Below the pieces are notes generated by a model. That model was not told where the DNA came from and made no database searches. It saw only the letters and a list, made by a program, of their open reading frames with translations. From Paludibacteraceae bacterium (GTDB lineage: Bacteria > Bacteroidota > Bacteroidia > Bacteroidales > Paludibacteraceae), in the NCBI GenBank assembly GCA_017525455.1, contig JAFXSS010000104.1, positions 1-55,556 on the forward strand: DNA of 55,556 nucleotides, read 5' to 3'. The position numbers were made by a program, and so were the translations under genes. This document shows, in pieces, positions 24,497 through 34,163 of this stretch (positions are counted from its first letter, which is position 1; every line of letters begins with the position of its first letter).

Positions 24497-25273
24497 TTAC
24501 ACCAACACATGCACAGGCGAAGCATCAGCCTGTGATATATGTATTTCCACCTTGCCTTGTAGCAGTTCCGCAAAAATGTCGCGCGTAAAATGCTCCGACA
24601 CCCAGTGATCGATGTCCACTGCCATGATTTGTCCTGCTGCTGACTGCATATCATGATACTTGATATCCGCTGACAGATAGGCATCCGCTCCGGCTGCTAT
24701 TGCATCGTTGATAAACTCTGCACCCGCACCGCCACATAGTGCTACACAGCGCACCGTATCACGTACCGGCTCCGTATATCGCACATACTGCGCACCGAAC
24801 ACTTGCTGTACTTGCCTTAACCAGTCTTTCCATGGCACAGGTTGCAGCAGGGATGCTATAACGCCTAATCCTACCTGTTCGTCTGACTGCGAAGGAACAA
24901 GCACACGTATATCCTGCAGCCCGAGTCGCAATGCCATACGCCCGGATACGCCCTGAAGGGCTTTGTCCATACTCGTATGCGCGGAATATATTGCAATATC
25001 ATGGCGAATAGCCTCAGTCAGGCATCGTTCTTGAGGCGAGCTGCCCGTTACATGCTTCAGACCGTGAAAAAGCAAAGGATGGTGCGACACTATCAGGTCA
25101 CACCCTCCCTTTATTGCTTCAGCCACTACAGCTTCGGTTACATCCACCGTAAGCAATACAGAGTGTATCGCTCTGTTGCTGTCGCCTACCTGCAGTCCCG
25201 AATTATCCCACTCCTCTTGCTGACTCCGCGGAGCTACAGATTCTATGATATCAATTATTTGTTTGAGTAACAC
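24497..25273 (-). CDS. Nif3-like dinuclear metal centre protein (short form)
   Basis: 258 residues, starting with GTG at 25273, whose first base is the last base of the preceding TAG stop. Metal-ligand motifs are SHHPLLFHG (His64, His65), YSAHTSMDKA and, near the C-terminus, VDIDHWVSEHF. Many Bacteroidetes Nif3 proteins are about 365 residues because of an inserted regulatory domain; this one lacks it and matches the compact YbgI-like form. It is often annotated as GTP cyclohydrolase 1 type 2 homologue, but the substrate is uncertain. It is coupled to the DUF5606 gene. Confidence 0.88.
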   Translation of the reverse strand: MLLKQIIDIIESVAPRSQQEEWDNSGLQVGDSNRAIHSVLLTVDVTEAVVAEAIKGGCDLIVSHHPLLFHGLKHVTGSSPQERCLTEAIRHDIAIYSAHTSMDKALQGVSGRMALRLGLQDIRVLVPSQSDEQVGLGVIASLLQPVPWKDWLRQVQQVFGAQYVRYTEPVRDTVRCVALCGGAGAEFINDAIAAGADAYLSADIKYHDMQSAAGQIMAVDIDHWVSEHFTRDIFAELLQGKVEIHISQADASPVHVLV

Positions 25274-25809
25274 TATCCTCGTTTGGTGCCAACGCCTGTC
25301 TTGACGCTATTGGCTGCGGATTTGCTCGTCTTGACATTGGCCTTGGGCTTGGATTGCTTCTCTGCCTTCGCTTCTGTCTTGGGAGCGCTACCGGCAGCTA
25401 CCGGTTCCTCATCCTCTTGCAGAGTAAAATCAGTAAAACCGGCACCGATGAGCAGATTGTACCACGCAATGAGTTTACGGATATCTGACGGATATACGCG
25501 GTCACGGTCAAAGTCTGGCAAAATCTCGGCAAACAATGCGCGCAACGCATCGTTATCTGCCTTCTTTACATCTACCTCAATGGGCTTGAACTGATACTTT
25601 TTACCCGCTGCATTCAGAACTTCGCTCAACGATACATCTTCTCCGGTGGTGTACATCGACACCTCGGCGAGCGACACAATCTTGTCGCGGGAATAAGTCG
25701 GCATACGTTTGCCGTCTACCAACGACTCTACAATCAGCATATTCGTGCCACGACTGACTAACTTATACAATCCCGGCTTGCCGGTAATAGCTAAAATGTT
25801 TTTAAGCAT
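25273..25809 (-). CDS. DUF5606 family protein
   Basis: 178 residues from the ATG at 25809. The frame extends to 25956 but would cross the promoter. The conserved N-terminus [20 protein letters not shown] is the DUF5606 hallmark. Residues of about 100-125 ([20 protein letters not shown]) are also conserved, and the C-terminal 45 residues are a Lys/Ala/Ser-rich disordered tail. It is cytoplasmic with function unknown. It is the first gene of the operon with nif3, the zinc-ribbon gene and tcdA. It is divergent from smpB through interlocked promoters. Confidence 0.85.
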   Translation of the reverse strand: MLKNILAITGKPGLYKLVSRGTNMLIVESLVDGKRMPTYSRDKIVSLAEVSMYTTGEDVSLSEVLNAAGKKYQFKPIEVDVKKADNDALRALFAEILPDFDRDRVYPSDIRKLIAWYNLLIGAGFTDFTLQEDEEPVAAGSAPKTEAKAEKQSKPKANVKTSKSAANSVKTGVGTKRG

Positions 25810-25852
25810 GACTAAATCTATGTTTAACTTTCCACTTTTACGAAAATCGGCA

Positions 25853-25900
25853 CAAAGATATGAAAAAATTTGCAAAAATGCAAATCTTTTTGTAACTTTG
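25853..25900. promoter_or_regulatory. Interlocked divergent promoters (DUF5606 operon / smpB)
   Basis: Minus strand: TTTG (25884-25881), 20 bp, TATCTTTG (25860-25853). Plus strand: TTTG (25869-25872), 20 bp, TAACTTTG (25893-25900). The offsets are identical to those at 19827-19874. Confidence 0.8.
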
Positions 25901-25927
25901 TATGTTTTTTCCGAAAAAATGCAAACT

Positions 25928-26386
25928 ATGCATCTTAAGAGCGATGTAAATATCAAGAATCGCCGCGCTACGTTCGACTACGAGATACTTGAGCGTTACA
26001 ATGCGGGCATACAGCTGTTCGGCACGGAAATCAAGTCTATCCGTGATTCGAAGGCCAGCCTTGCCGATTCCTATTGCCAGTTCGTCGGAAATGAATTATT
26101 CGCCAAACAGATGCATATAGCACAATACCAGTTCGGCAGTTATGCCAACCACGACGTTCTACGTGACCGTAAGTTGTTGCTAACCAAACGCGAACTGCGA
26201 AAACTACAGAAAGCAACGAAGGATAACGGAAAAACAATCATCCCTCTTCGTATGTACATCAACGACAGGGGATTGGCTAAACTAGAAATAGCATTGTGCC
26301 AAGGCAAACATGCTTACGACAAACGCCAATCGCTGCGAGAAGCAGACGACAAACGCGAGATGCAAAGACTTTTCCGCCACGGGTAG
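25928..26386 (+). CDS. smpB: SsrA-binding protein SmpB
   Basis: 152 residues from the ATG at 25928; an ATG three codons upstream (25919) is possible, but leaves a leader of only about 12 nt. The protein has the SmpB core: [39 protein letters not shown] and [13 protein letters not shown] basic C-terminal tail of the kind that enters the mRNA channel ([20 protein letters not shown]) follows. It binds tmRNA and brings it to stalled ribosomes. It is first in a run with gpmI, rsfS, ftsH and the M16 protease, although the 114-bp gap to gpmI may hold a separate start. Confidence 0.95.
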   Translation: MHLKSDVNIKNRRATFDYEILERYNAGIQLFGTEIKSIRDSKASLADSYCQFVGNELFAKQMHIAQYQFGSYANHDVLRDRKLLLTKRELRKLQKATKDNGKTIIPLRMYINDRGLAKLEIALCQGKHAYDKRQSLREADDKREMQRLFRHG

Positions 26387-26500
26387 GGCTGGAACGCCCG
26401 TAAATAAAGGGATGCATAGAGTTTGTATTAGGCTATTAACACGTTATTCGATAATTCGCAACGCAAACAACGCATATAAAGTAAATAAAATCAACCAAAT

Positions 26501-28030
26501 ATGAGTAAAGTATTACTGATGATTCTTGACGGCTGGGGAATCGGAAAAAAAGATACAGCCGATGCTATTGCATGCACATCAACTCCGCACTGGGACAAGT
26601 TGTTGGCTACCTACCCTAACTCGCAACTCCAGGCCAGCGGCGAGAACGTAGGTCTGCCTGACGGGCAGATGGGCAACTCAGAGGTAGGACACCTGAATAT
26701 CGGCGCGGGACGCGTCGTTTATCAGGACTTGGTGAAGATTAACCGTGCATGCAAAGATGGCTCAATCATGCAGAACCCCGAGATACAGTCTGCTTTCGGC
26801 TATGCGCAGAAGACAGGCAAGAACCTGCATATCATGGGTCTGACCAGCGACGGCGGCGTACACAGTTCGCTCGACCACCTGTTCTATCTCACCGATATTG
26901 CCAAGGAGTACGGATTGCAGGGAAAGACATTCATTCATTGCTTTATGGACGGCCGTGACACCGACCCCCGTTCGGGTATTGGGTTCATCGACCAACTTGA
27001 AGCACACATGAAGCAGTCATGCGGCGAGATTGCCAGCATTTGCGGCCGATTCTATGCCATGGATCGTGACAAACGTTGGGAACGCATCAAGGAGGCTTAC
27101 GACTTGCTCGTAGGCGGAAAAGGCGCAGAGTTTGAGTGCATGCACACGGCGATGCAGGCTTCATACGATGCCGATGTCACCGACGAGTTCATCAAGCCTA
27201 TCGTACACGTGCGTAACGGCAAGCCTCTGGCTACAATTGAGGAAGGTGACGTAGTAATCTTCTTCAACTACCGCAACGACCGCGCCAAAGAGATCACCAT
27301 CGTCCTGACGCAACAGGATATGCCCGAGAACGGCATGCACACTATTCCTAATCTGCAGTATTACTGCATGACGCCGTACGACAGTTCGTTCCAAGGCTTG
27401 CACATCCTCTTCCCGAAAGAGAATGTAACAAACACTCTCGGCGAGATTGTATCCAAGGCCGGACTCAAGCAGTTACGTATAGCAGAAACGGAGAAGTTCG
27501 CACACGTCACATTTTTCTTCAGTGGCGGCCGTGAGGCAGAGTTTGAAAACGAGGATCGTATCCTTATCCCGAGTCCAAAGGTTGCCACCTACGACCTGCA
27601 ACCTATGATGTCTGCACCGGAGGTAACCATCGCCCTGCGTGACGCATTGAACTCACAAAAATACGACTGCATCATTCTCAACTACGCCAATGGCGATATG
27701 GTTGGTCATACCGGCGTGTACAACTCCATCCAGCAAGCGATAACAGCTATCGACATCTGCGTCAACGAGACCGTAGAAGCTGCCTTGCGCAATGATTATG
27801 AGATTATTATCATTGCCGATCACGGCAACTGCGACAATGCCATCAACCCCGACGGCACACCTAACACTGCCCACTCGCTCAACCCCGTACCGTTCGTTTA
27901 TGTGAGCAACAATCATAAGGATGCCAAGGTTGAGTGGGGTATATTGGCTGACGTGGCACCGTCCATCTGCCACATTCTCGGTATTGAGCAACCTGCTGAA
28001 ATGACTGGACACAACTTGATTAATAATTGA
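26501..28030 (+). CDS. gpmI: 2,3-bisphosphoglycerate-independent phosphoglycerate mutase
   Basis: 509 residues, full length. It belongs to the alkaline-phosphatase superfamily: MILDGWGIG at 7-15 (metal site), [14 protein letters not shown] at 58-71 with catalytic Ser60, GRDTDPRSG and [11 protein letters not shown] in the mutase insert, and [11 protein letters not shown] and HSLNPVPF near the C-terminus supplying the second metal site. It interconverts 3- and 2-phosphoglycerate in glycolysis and gluconeogenesis in the cytoplasm with manganese. It ends 13 bp before rsfS. Confidence 0.96.
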   Translation: MSKVLLMILDGWGIGKKDTADAIACTSTPHWDKLLATYPNSQLQASGENVGLPDGQMGNSEVGHLNIGAGRVVYQDLVKINRACKDGSIMQNPEIQSAFGYAQKTGKNLHIMGLTSDGGVHSSLDHLFYLTDIAKEYGLQGKTFIHCFMDGRDTDPRSGIGFIDQLEAHMKQSCGEIASICGRFYAMDRDKRWERIKEAYDLLVGGKGAEFECMHTAMQASYDADVTDEFIKPIVHVRNGKPLATIEEGDVVIFFNYRNDRAKEITIVLTQQDMPENGMHTIPNLQYYCMTPYDSSFQGLHILFPKENVTNTLGEIVSKAGLKQLRIAETEKFAHVTFFFSGGREAEFENEDRILIPSPKVATYDLQPMMSAPEVTIALRDALNSQKYDCIILNYANGDMVGHTGVYNSIQQAITAIDICVNETVEAALRNDYEIIIIADHGNCDNAINPDGTPNTAHSLNPVPFVYVSNNHKDAKVEWGILADVAPSICHILGIEQPAEMTGHNLINN

Positions 28031-28043
28031 CAATTGATAATTC

Positions 28044-28406
28044 ATGGCAAAAGAAGTAACAACAAAGAAACTGTTAGAAGAGATTATCGAAGGTATTCGC
28101 AACCGCAAAGGTGAACGCATCGTACAGATTGACCTGCGCAAGATCAAAGAGGCTCCGGTTGAGTACATGATCATCGCCCAAGGCAACAGCAACACCCAAG
28201 TGGCTGCCATCGCTGCCGAAGTGGATGACCACGTTCGTACTGCAACACATATTCACCCTCTCTCACATGTCGGCGAAGACAACGCCGAGTGGATAGCTTT
28301 GGACTACGGCTCTGTGTTCGTGCATATTATGCAACGCGAACCGCGTGCTTACTATGATTTGGAGCATCTGTGGGCAGATGGCACCATCAAAGAAATTGAA
28401 AGTTAA
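28044..28406 (+). CDS. rsfS: Ribosomal silencing factor RsfS
   Basis: 120 residues of the RsfS/Iojap family: KKLLEEIIEGIRNRKGERIV, EYMIIAQGNSNTQVAAIA, DNAEWIALDYGSVFVHIMQ and YYDLEHLWADG. RsfS binds ribosomal protein L14 and blocks 30S-50S joining when nutrients are short. It ends 5 bp before ftsH, the usual rsfS-ftsH arrangement in Bacteroidales, so co-translation is likely. Confidence 0.95.
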   Translation: MAKEVTTKKLLEEIIEGIRNRKGERIVQIDLRKIKEAPVEYMIIAQGNSNTQVAAIAAEVDDHVRTATHIHPLSHVGEDNAEWIALDYGSVFVHIMQREPRAYYDLEHLWADGTIKEIES

Positions 28407-28411
28407 CTACT

Positions 28412-30487
28412 ATGAGTGACAATCGTAATCAGAAATCAGAAATCAGAAATCAGAAATCAGGCGCCAACCCCAATAATCCGAAAGAGCCGAGTAAATGGGG
28501 AAGACTGCTGACTACATTGTTTTACGTAGCGGCAGTGTTCCTGATTGGCATGTGGATGTTCGGCGACAAGGATTCGTCACGCGCTAAAAAAGAACTGAGT
28601 TACACAAAGTTCACGGCCTATGTTGAGAGTAACATGGTCGAAAAACTCGTTGTATATGACGACAACTCTGCCAAGGCTACCATCCGTCCTATGCACTATG
28701 CTATTGTTTTTGGTGACCAGGATAGCGGCGAGGCAGCGAAAGGCTTGATCAAGACTCAAGTTCCTTCCAACGAAGAGGTGGCCAAGTACATGGACAGCGT
28801 TAACGCTTCCCGCAAAGAACAAGGACTGGCTGCTATCGATGTGACGTATGAGAAATCGAAAGACTACTGGTATCTCATCCTGGTTAATATACTGCCGTTT
28901 GCACTACTCGTTCTATTCTTCATATGGATGAGCAGAGGCATTGGTAGCGGAGGAGGTATAGGAGGCATTTTCGGAGTTGGCAAGGCGCAAGCGCAGGTGT
29001 TCGACAAAGATAAGCAGCAGAAAGTTACCTTCAAAGATGTAGCAGGACTCGAAGGCGCCAAGCAGGAAGTAGAAGAGATCGTCTCGTTCCTCAAGAACCC
29101 CGACAAATATACGGCTTTGGGCGGTAAGATTCCCAAAGGTGCGCTGCTCGTTGGCCCTCCGGGAACCGGTAAAACTTTGCTTGCCAAAGCAGTAGCAGGC
29201 GAGGCAGATGTGCCGTTCCTGTCGATGTCGGGCTCTGACTTTGTGGAGATGTTCGTGGGCGTAGGCGCCAGTCGCGTGCGCGACCTCTTCCGCCAAGCCA
29301 AGGAGAAAGCACCATGCATCATCTTTATCGACGAGATCGATGCCGTGGGCCGCGCTCGCGGTAAGAATGTAATGACCGGCGGCAACGACGAACGCGAATC
29401 GACGCTCAACCAGTTGCTCACCGAAATGGACGGTTTTGGCACGAACAGTGGCGTTATCATTCTCGCAGCTACCAACCGTGCAGACGTTCTTGATTCAGCC
29501 TTGCTGCGTGCAGGACGTTTCGACAGACAGATACATGTCGAGTTACCCGACTTGCAGGAGCGTAAGGATATTTTCGGCGTGCACCTGCGTAACATCAAAC
29601 TGTCAAAAGATGTAGATGTCGATTTTCTCGCCAAGCAGACTCCGGGTTTCTCCGGCGCGGATATAGCCAACGTCTGCAACGAAGCGGCACTTATCGCTGC
29701 ACGCCATGACAAGAAGCAAGTGGACAAACAGGACTTCATGGATGCTGTAGATCGTATCATCGGTGGTCTGGAGCGCAAGACGAAGATCATGACTCAAGAG
29801 GAGAAACGCTCTGTGGCATATCACGAAGCCGGTCACGCTACCATCTCATGGCTACTGCAATACGCCAATCCGTTGGTGAAGGTTACTATCGTGCCACGTG
29901 GCGTAGCACTGGGTGCCGCATGGTACCTGCCGGAGGAACGACAATTGACCACCAAGGAACATATCCTCGACGAGTTATGCTCTCTGCTGGGTGGTCGTGC
30001 GGCTGAACAGCTGTTCCTTGAGCATACATCAACCGGCGCACTCAACGATCTGGAACGTGCCACAAAACAGGCGTATGCCATGGTGGCTTACTACGGAATG
30101 AGCGACAAACTCAAAGATGTATCGTTCTACGACTCAACCGGACGGTATGAATATGGATTCACCAAGCCTTATTCCGAATCAACGGCTGAAACGATTGACA
30201 AGGAGACAGAGGCTATCATAGCCGAGCAGATGCTTCGTGCCAAACAGATACTGACCGAACATGCCGAGGGACATCACGCTTTGGCTGAAATGCTTGTGGA
30301 GCGCGAGGTCATCACTCATGAGGATGTAGAGCGCATACTTGGTCCGCGCCCTTGGAAGAGTCGCGGCGACGAGATTATAGCAGCCAACACCCCAAAGGCT
30401 GAAACGGCAGATAACACGGACAATGCTGATGCTGCAGAGGCCGCGCCGACTGAAAATACACAAACAACGAAAAATACGGAATCATGA
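28412..30487 (+). CDS. ftsH: ATP-dependent zinc metalloprotease FtsH
   Basis: 691 residues. A cytoplasmic N-terminal tail encoded partly by a 7-bp tandem repeat precedes TM1 (about 30-48), a periplasmic domain and TM2 (about 150-170). The AAA module has Walker A GPPGTGKT at 248-255, Walker [11 protein letters not shown] and second region of homology [12 protein letters not shown]-type (LLRAGRFDR). The protease carries zinc motif HEAGH at 471-475. A disordered Ala/Thr/Asn-rich C-tail ends in TEN-rich sequence. It degrades membrane and soluble regulatory proteins. It overlaps the M16 gene by 4 bp (ATGA). Confidence 0.96.
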   Translation: MSDNRNQKSEIRNQKSGANPNNPKEPSKWGRLLTTLFYVAAVFLIGMWMFGDKDSSRAKKELSYTKFTAYVESNMVEKLVVYDDNSAKATIRPMHYAIVFGDQDSGEAAKGLIKTQVPSNEEVAKYMDSVNASRKEQGLAAIDVTYEKSKDYWYLILVNILPFALLVLFFIWMSRGIGSGGGIGGIFGVGKAQAQVFDKDKQQKVTFKDVAGLEGAKQEVEEIVSFLKNPDKYTALGGKIPKGALLVGPPGTGKTLLAKAVAGEADVPFLSMSGSDFVEMFVGVGASRVRDLFRQAKEKAPCIIFIDEIDAVGRARGKNVMTGGNDERESTLNQLLTEMDGFGTNSGVIILAATNRADVLDSALLRAGRFDRQIHVELPDLQERKDIFGVHLRNIKLSKDVDVDFLAKQTPGFSGADIANVCNEAALIAARHDKKQVDKQDFMDAVDRIIGGLERKTKIMTQEEKRSVAYHEAGHATISWLLQYANPLVKVTIVPRGVALGAAWYLPEERQLTTKEHILDELCSLLGGRAAEQLFLEHTSTGALNDLERATKQAYAMVAYYGMSDKLKDVSFYDSTGRYEYGFTKPYSESTAETIDKETEAIIAEQMLRAKQILTEHAEGHHALAEMLVEREVITHEDVERILGPRPWKSRGDEIIAANTPKAETADNTDNADAAEAAPTENTQTTKNTES
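28427..28461 (+). repeat. Tandem 7-bp repeat inside the 5' end of ftsH
   Basis: Four exact copies of AATCAGA (28427-28454) and a fifth AATCAGG (28455-28461), starting 15 bp after the ATG. The unit is not a multiple of three. Confidence 0.95.
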
Positions 30488-33285
30488 AACGGACACTTAT
30501 TCTTTCACTGGTGTTTGTTGCACTCGGTATGAGTGCGCAACAACCCGTTCCACTGCCTATTGACAGTGATATTCGTTACGGTCAACTTCCCAACGGATTG
30601 ACGTACTACATCCGCCACAACGAAGAACCCAAGCAACGTTGCGACTACCATATCGCTCAGCGCGTAGGAGCCGTGCTGGAGGAAGATGACCAAAACGGCC
30701 TTGCTCACTTCCTGGAACATATGGCATTCAATGGCACGCAGCATTTCCCTGGCAAAGGTATAATCAACTATTTCGAGTCTATCGGTGTAAACTTCGGCGG
30801 TAACATCAACGCCTATACCTCAATCGACGAAACGGTATACCGCCTGTCTGACGTGCCAACGATTCGCGAGGGGATTATCGACTCCGCCTTGCTCGTTATG
30901 CATGACTGGAGTTGCGGTCTGCTTCTGCTGGGCGATGAGATTGATGCCGAGCGTGGCGTCATTCGTGAGGAGTGGCGTACAGGCGCAACGGCACAACGCA
31001 GATTGTGGAAAGAGAGCCGCGCCAAGATGTTCCCCAACAGCCAGTACGGCAAACGCGATGTAATAGGTGACACCGCTGTCATCAACAACTTTGCCTACCA
31101 AGCCCTGCGCGACTACTACCATAAGTGGTATGGACCGGACAATCAGGCGATAGTCGTTGTGGGAGATATCAATGTCGATACTATCGAGGCAAAGATCAAA
31201 GCCCTTTGGGCTGATGTGCCCGAACGCAGCAACCGCGGTGAACGGCCGCTGTACAGCGTGGATGACAATCAGGATCCTATCGTGGCTATCGTTACCGACA
31301 AAGAGGCCCAACAGACCCGTATCCAACTCTACTGGAAGCACCCGCAGACACCGATGTATATGCAATGTACGAACATGTCATACTTGTTGGATCGTTGCCG
31401 AAGCCTCATCAGCGCTATGCTCGACACCCGGTTCGAAGAGGCTGCCATGAAACCTGATGCCCCGTTTGTAGGAGCTGGCGCAGGATACTTCGAACTGGTC
31501 AAACTCCGTGACGCATTCACAGCTATTGCCGTAGCAAAAGAGGGCAAAGAGACAGAGGCTTATCAGGCTTTGCTCTACGAACTGGAAAAAATGCGACGCT
31601 ACGGCTTCACCGAAAGCGAACTTGAAGTGGCTAAAGCAAATATGTTGTCGGAGTTCGAGAAATCCTACAATAGCCGCCAGACACGCAAAAACATCTCGTA
31701 TGCTCGCGAGTATATACGCCATTTCGAGGACAACGAACCTATACCGGGCATAGAATTTGAATATGAATTTGTGCAGCAGATGTTACCGCTCGTTAATCTG
31801 GAGATGATTAACAACATTGCCCAAAAACAACTTATGGGCGATGAGAATATTATCATCTGCATCACCGGAGTAGACAAAGAAGGTGTGAATATTCCTTCTG
31901 AAGCACAAGCCGTTCAAATGCTTCGCTCAATGCCGGATCTTGCTATCGAAGCGCCCGTGTCAGAGAAAATTGAGCGCCCGTTAGTAGCCAAAGCCCCAAA
32001 GAAAGGTAAGATCAAAAAGCAAACGGTCAACGAGGCTCTCGGCACAACCGAGTGGCTGCTTAACAATGGCATTCGCGTCATATTCAAGACCACCGATTTC
32101 CGTCACGACCAAATACAGATGGAGGCTTTCTCGCAAGGAGGATTGAGTCTTGTTCCCACAGCCGACCTGCCGTCAGCAGCCGTTGCTACATCCGTCGTAC
32201 AAATGTCCGGTCTGGGCACGTTCAGTTACACCGATCTGCAAAAGGTACTTGCTGGCAAACAAGTCAGCGTTAGTCCGTCTATCGGTGATTATGAGGAAGA
32301 GATAACCGGTTCATCCACTGTACGTGACCTTGAGACGATGCTCCAACTCACCTATCTCACATTCACGGCACCGCGACGCGACGAGCAGGCATATCACACA
32401 CTGATTGCTATGCTTCAGACCCAGCTCAAGAATAAAGAGAAAAACCCAAAAGCTATCTTCCGCGACTCGCTCTCGCTGTTCTCTACCGGACATTCCGAGC
32501 GCACGCTCATCATGAATGAGCAACTCGTTGAACAGATGGATTTGGATAAAGCACTCAAGTACTATAAGCAGCGCTTTGCCAACCCTGCGGACTTCACATT
32601 TACCTTTGTCGGGCAAATCGATCCTAACGATCCGCAAACCAAAGAACTTATCCTTCAATGGATTGGAGGTCTGAAGAAGAAAGGGAAAAACGAACATTTC
32701 GTTGACTGGAATGTACGCCAACCTGCCGGAGACAACAAACTCTATTTCCGTCGCGAAATGACAACCCGCACAGCTACCAACCGCATAGAATATGCTCTGT
32801 ACGATACGCCATACGACTTGACCAAACGACTGAATCTGCAGATGGTAGGTCGCGTACTTGACACACGTTATCTTGAATCGGTGCGCGAGCGTGAAGGAGG
32901 TTCATACGGCGTAGGTGTAGGAGGAGGTATGAAACTGATTCCTACTACCGAAGAATATCTAATCATCCAGTTCGACACCGATCCGGAAAAGCAAGACCGT
33001 ATAATGGAAATCATCAACGAGGAAATACAAACCATCCTCCGCGAAGGACCGTTGGCAGGCGATGTTGAGAAGGAACGTGCCTCAATGCTCAAAGATCATG
33101 AGCAGAACCTGCGAGATAACGATTGGTGGCAAGCCGTCATATACCGCTACTACCGCTACGGAGAAAATGTTGTGGACAATTACGTGAAAGCTGTAGAAAG
33201 CATCTCACAAGAATCAGTACGCCAAACGCTACAGGCACTTGTTGGTGCCAACAACCGCATTGAGGTTGTTATGCTACCGGAGTAA
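30484..33285 (+). CDS. Exported M16-family (pitrilysin) metallopeptidase
   Basis: 933 residues. A signal peptide ([19 protein letters not shown]) is followed by two M16 halves. The N-terminal half has the inverted zinc motif HFLEH (His75, Glu78, His79), preceded by GLA, with a distal Glu in the block EIDAERGVIREEW. The C-terminal half (about 500-930) has the M16_C fold with no zinc motif, and a conserved ESVREREGGSYGVGVGG. It probably degrades peptides in the periplasm. It is coupled to ftsH by a 4-bp overlap, which suggests a shared proteostasis task; that is inference. A terminator follows at 33318. Confidence 0.93.
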   Translation: MKRTLILSLVFVALGMSAQQPVPLPIDSDIRYGQLPNGLTYYIRHNEEPKQRCDYHIAQRVGAVLEEDDQNGLAHFLEHMAFNGTQHFPGKGIINYFESIGVNFGGNINAYTSIDETVYRLSDVPTIREGIIDSALLVMHDWSCGLLLLGDEIDAERGVIREEWRTGATAQRRLWKESRAKMFPNSQYGKRDVIGDTAVINNFAYQALRDYYHKWYGPDNQAIVVVGDINVDTIEAKIKALWADVPERSNRGERPLYSVDDNQDPIVAIVTDKEAQQTRIQLYWKHPQTPMYMQCTNMSYLLDRCRSLISAMLDTRFEEAAMKPDAPFVGAGAGYFELVKLRDAFTAIAVAKEGKETEAYQALLYELEKMRRYGFTESELEVAKANMLSEFEKSYNSRQTRKNISYAREYIRHFEDNEPIPGIEFEYEFVQQMLPLVNLEMINNIAQKQLMGDENIIICITGVDKEGVNIPSEAQAVQMLRSMPDLAIEAPVSEKIERPLVAKAPKKGKIKKQTVNEALGTTEWLLNNGIRVIFKTTDFRHDQIQMEAFSQGGLSLVPTADLPSAAVATSVVQMSGLGTFSYTDLQKVLAGKQVSVSPSIGDYEEEITGSSTVRDLETMLQLTYLTFTAPRRDEQAYHTLIAMLQTQLKNKEKNPKAIFRDSLSLFSTGHSERTLIMNEQLVEQMDLDKALKYYKQRFANPADFTFTFVGQIDPNDPQTKELILQWIGGLKKKGKNEHFVDWNVRQPAGDNKLYFRREMTTRTATNRIEYALYDTPYDLTKRLNLQMVGRVLDTRYLESVREREGGSYGVGVGGGMKLIPTTEEYLIIQFDTDPEKQDRIMEIINEEIQTILREGPLAGDVEKERASMLKDHEQNLRDNDWWQAVIYRYYRYGENVVDNYVKAVESISQESVRQTLQALVGANNRIEVVMLPE

Positions 33286-33317
33286 ATCATACTTCTCTCC
33301 TGTTTTCCATACTAATA

Positions 33318-33350
33318 GGGACAAGCGTCATGCTTGCCCCTGTTTTTTTA
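33318..33350 (+). terminator. Terminator of the gpmI-rsfS-ftsH-M16 run
   Basis: GGGACAAGC (33318-33326) pairs with GCTTGCCCC (33332-33340), one mismatch, loop GTCAT, followed by TGTTTTTTTA. Confidence 0.85.
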
Positions 33351-33660
33351 GAAATGTCATATATCCCCACCAAAGATGCAATATTCACATATCACAACAC
33401 CCGGCAATATGCTATATGTTGTTTTCAATATTTTGTATAAATGTAGAATTTTATGTTATATGGCATATTTTGGCATGTCTATTGCGGCCTATCTTGTAAA
33501 AGCGCACAGTTAATGGTGCGAAATAGCAAACAACAATTAACAAAACAAGGATTATTAACTTAACAAAAGGGAAGATAAACCCTTAAAGGCACTCTATGTT
33601 ATGCCACTGACGGATATACAGTAGGAGCGCATAGGGTACACCTAAAAAAACCTACTAACA
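33351..33660 (+). other. Long AT-rich leader or intergenic region with small hairpins
   Basis: No protein frame and no TAnnTTTG promoter with proper spacing. Visible stems are CGCAC/GTGCG (33503-33520) and AAGGG/CCCTT (33567-33584). The promoter of the gene at 33661 must lie here but has a different or degenerate form (a TATCTTGT at 33490-33497 is the closest match). That gene may depend on an alternative sigma factor. Confidence 0.35.
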
Positions 33661-34032
33661 ATGAAAAAGACTTTTGTAACAGTATCACTTATCGTAGCTC
33701 TGGCGACAGCCGCCAACGCTACTGGCATTCAGCAGGACAACAGCGCAATCAACACAACGCGCAATAGCCTGAGTGAGCAACCCGCAACCCCTGAAGAGCA
33801 TGATATCTATCGAGAACACGTGCTCAATAGCGAGGAAGTTGACAAGCACATTATTCACTTCTACGACATCGACCGGATAGTTATCAAAAACGACAAACAC
33901 GCGGTTATCCGCATCTATGATGCCAAATGGCAACTAATCGAACAGACCAACGACGATGTTGACAAGGAGGTACGCGCAGGAAATTATCACGTGACCTGCT
34001 CAAGCCGCATAAAAAGTAGTTACATTCACTAA
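33661..34032 (+). CDS. Small secreted protein with beta-strand C-terminal tail
   Basis: 123 residues. A signal peptide (MKKTFVTVSLIVALATAANA) is followed by a polar region and then a C-terminal stretch HAVIRIYDAKWQLIEQTNDD and VRAGNYHVTCSSRIKSSYIH. This has the pattern of a shortened T9SS-type sorting domain (x-V-x-I-Y-D-x-x-G-x-L ... L-x-A-G-x-Y-x-V). It may be a small exported or surface protein; the function is unknown. It has no clear standard promoter. Confidence 0.65.
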   Translation: MKKTFVTVSLIVALATAANATGIQQDNSAINTTRNSLSEQPATPEEHDIYREHVLNSEEVDKHIIHFYDIDRIVIKNDKHAVIRIYDAKWQLIEQTNDDVDKEVRAGNYHVTCSSRIKSSYIH

Positions 34033-34067
34033 AAAATTTGCATTTTTTACGGTTTTTGACAAAAAGA

Positions 34068-34099
34068 CTTGCAATTGTCAAAAAAAAATCGTACCTTTG
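34068..34099 (+). promoter_or_regulatory. Promoter of the GHL10-propeller-amidase operon
   Basis: CTTG (34068-34071), 20 bp and TACCTTTG (34092-34099). The transcript would begin with a perfect 8-bp hairpin ATTACGTT-ATCA-AACGTAAT at 34107-34126. Confidence 0.8.
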
Positions 34100-34163
34100 T
34101 GGCGTGATTACGTTATCAAACGTAATTGCGCCATTTCTTTGTTCAGACTAAAGTTCTTATACC

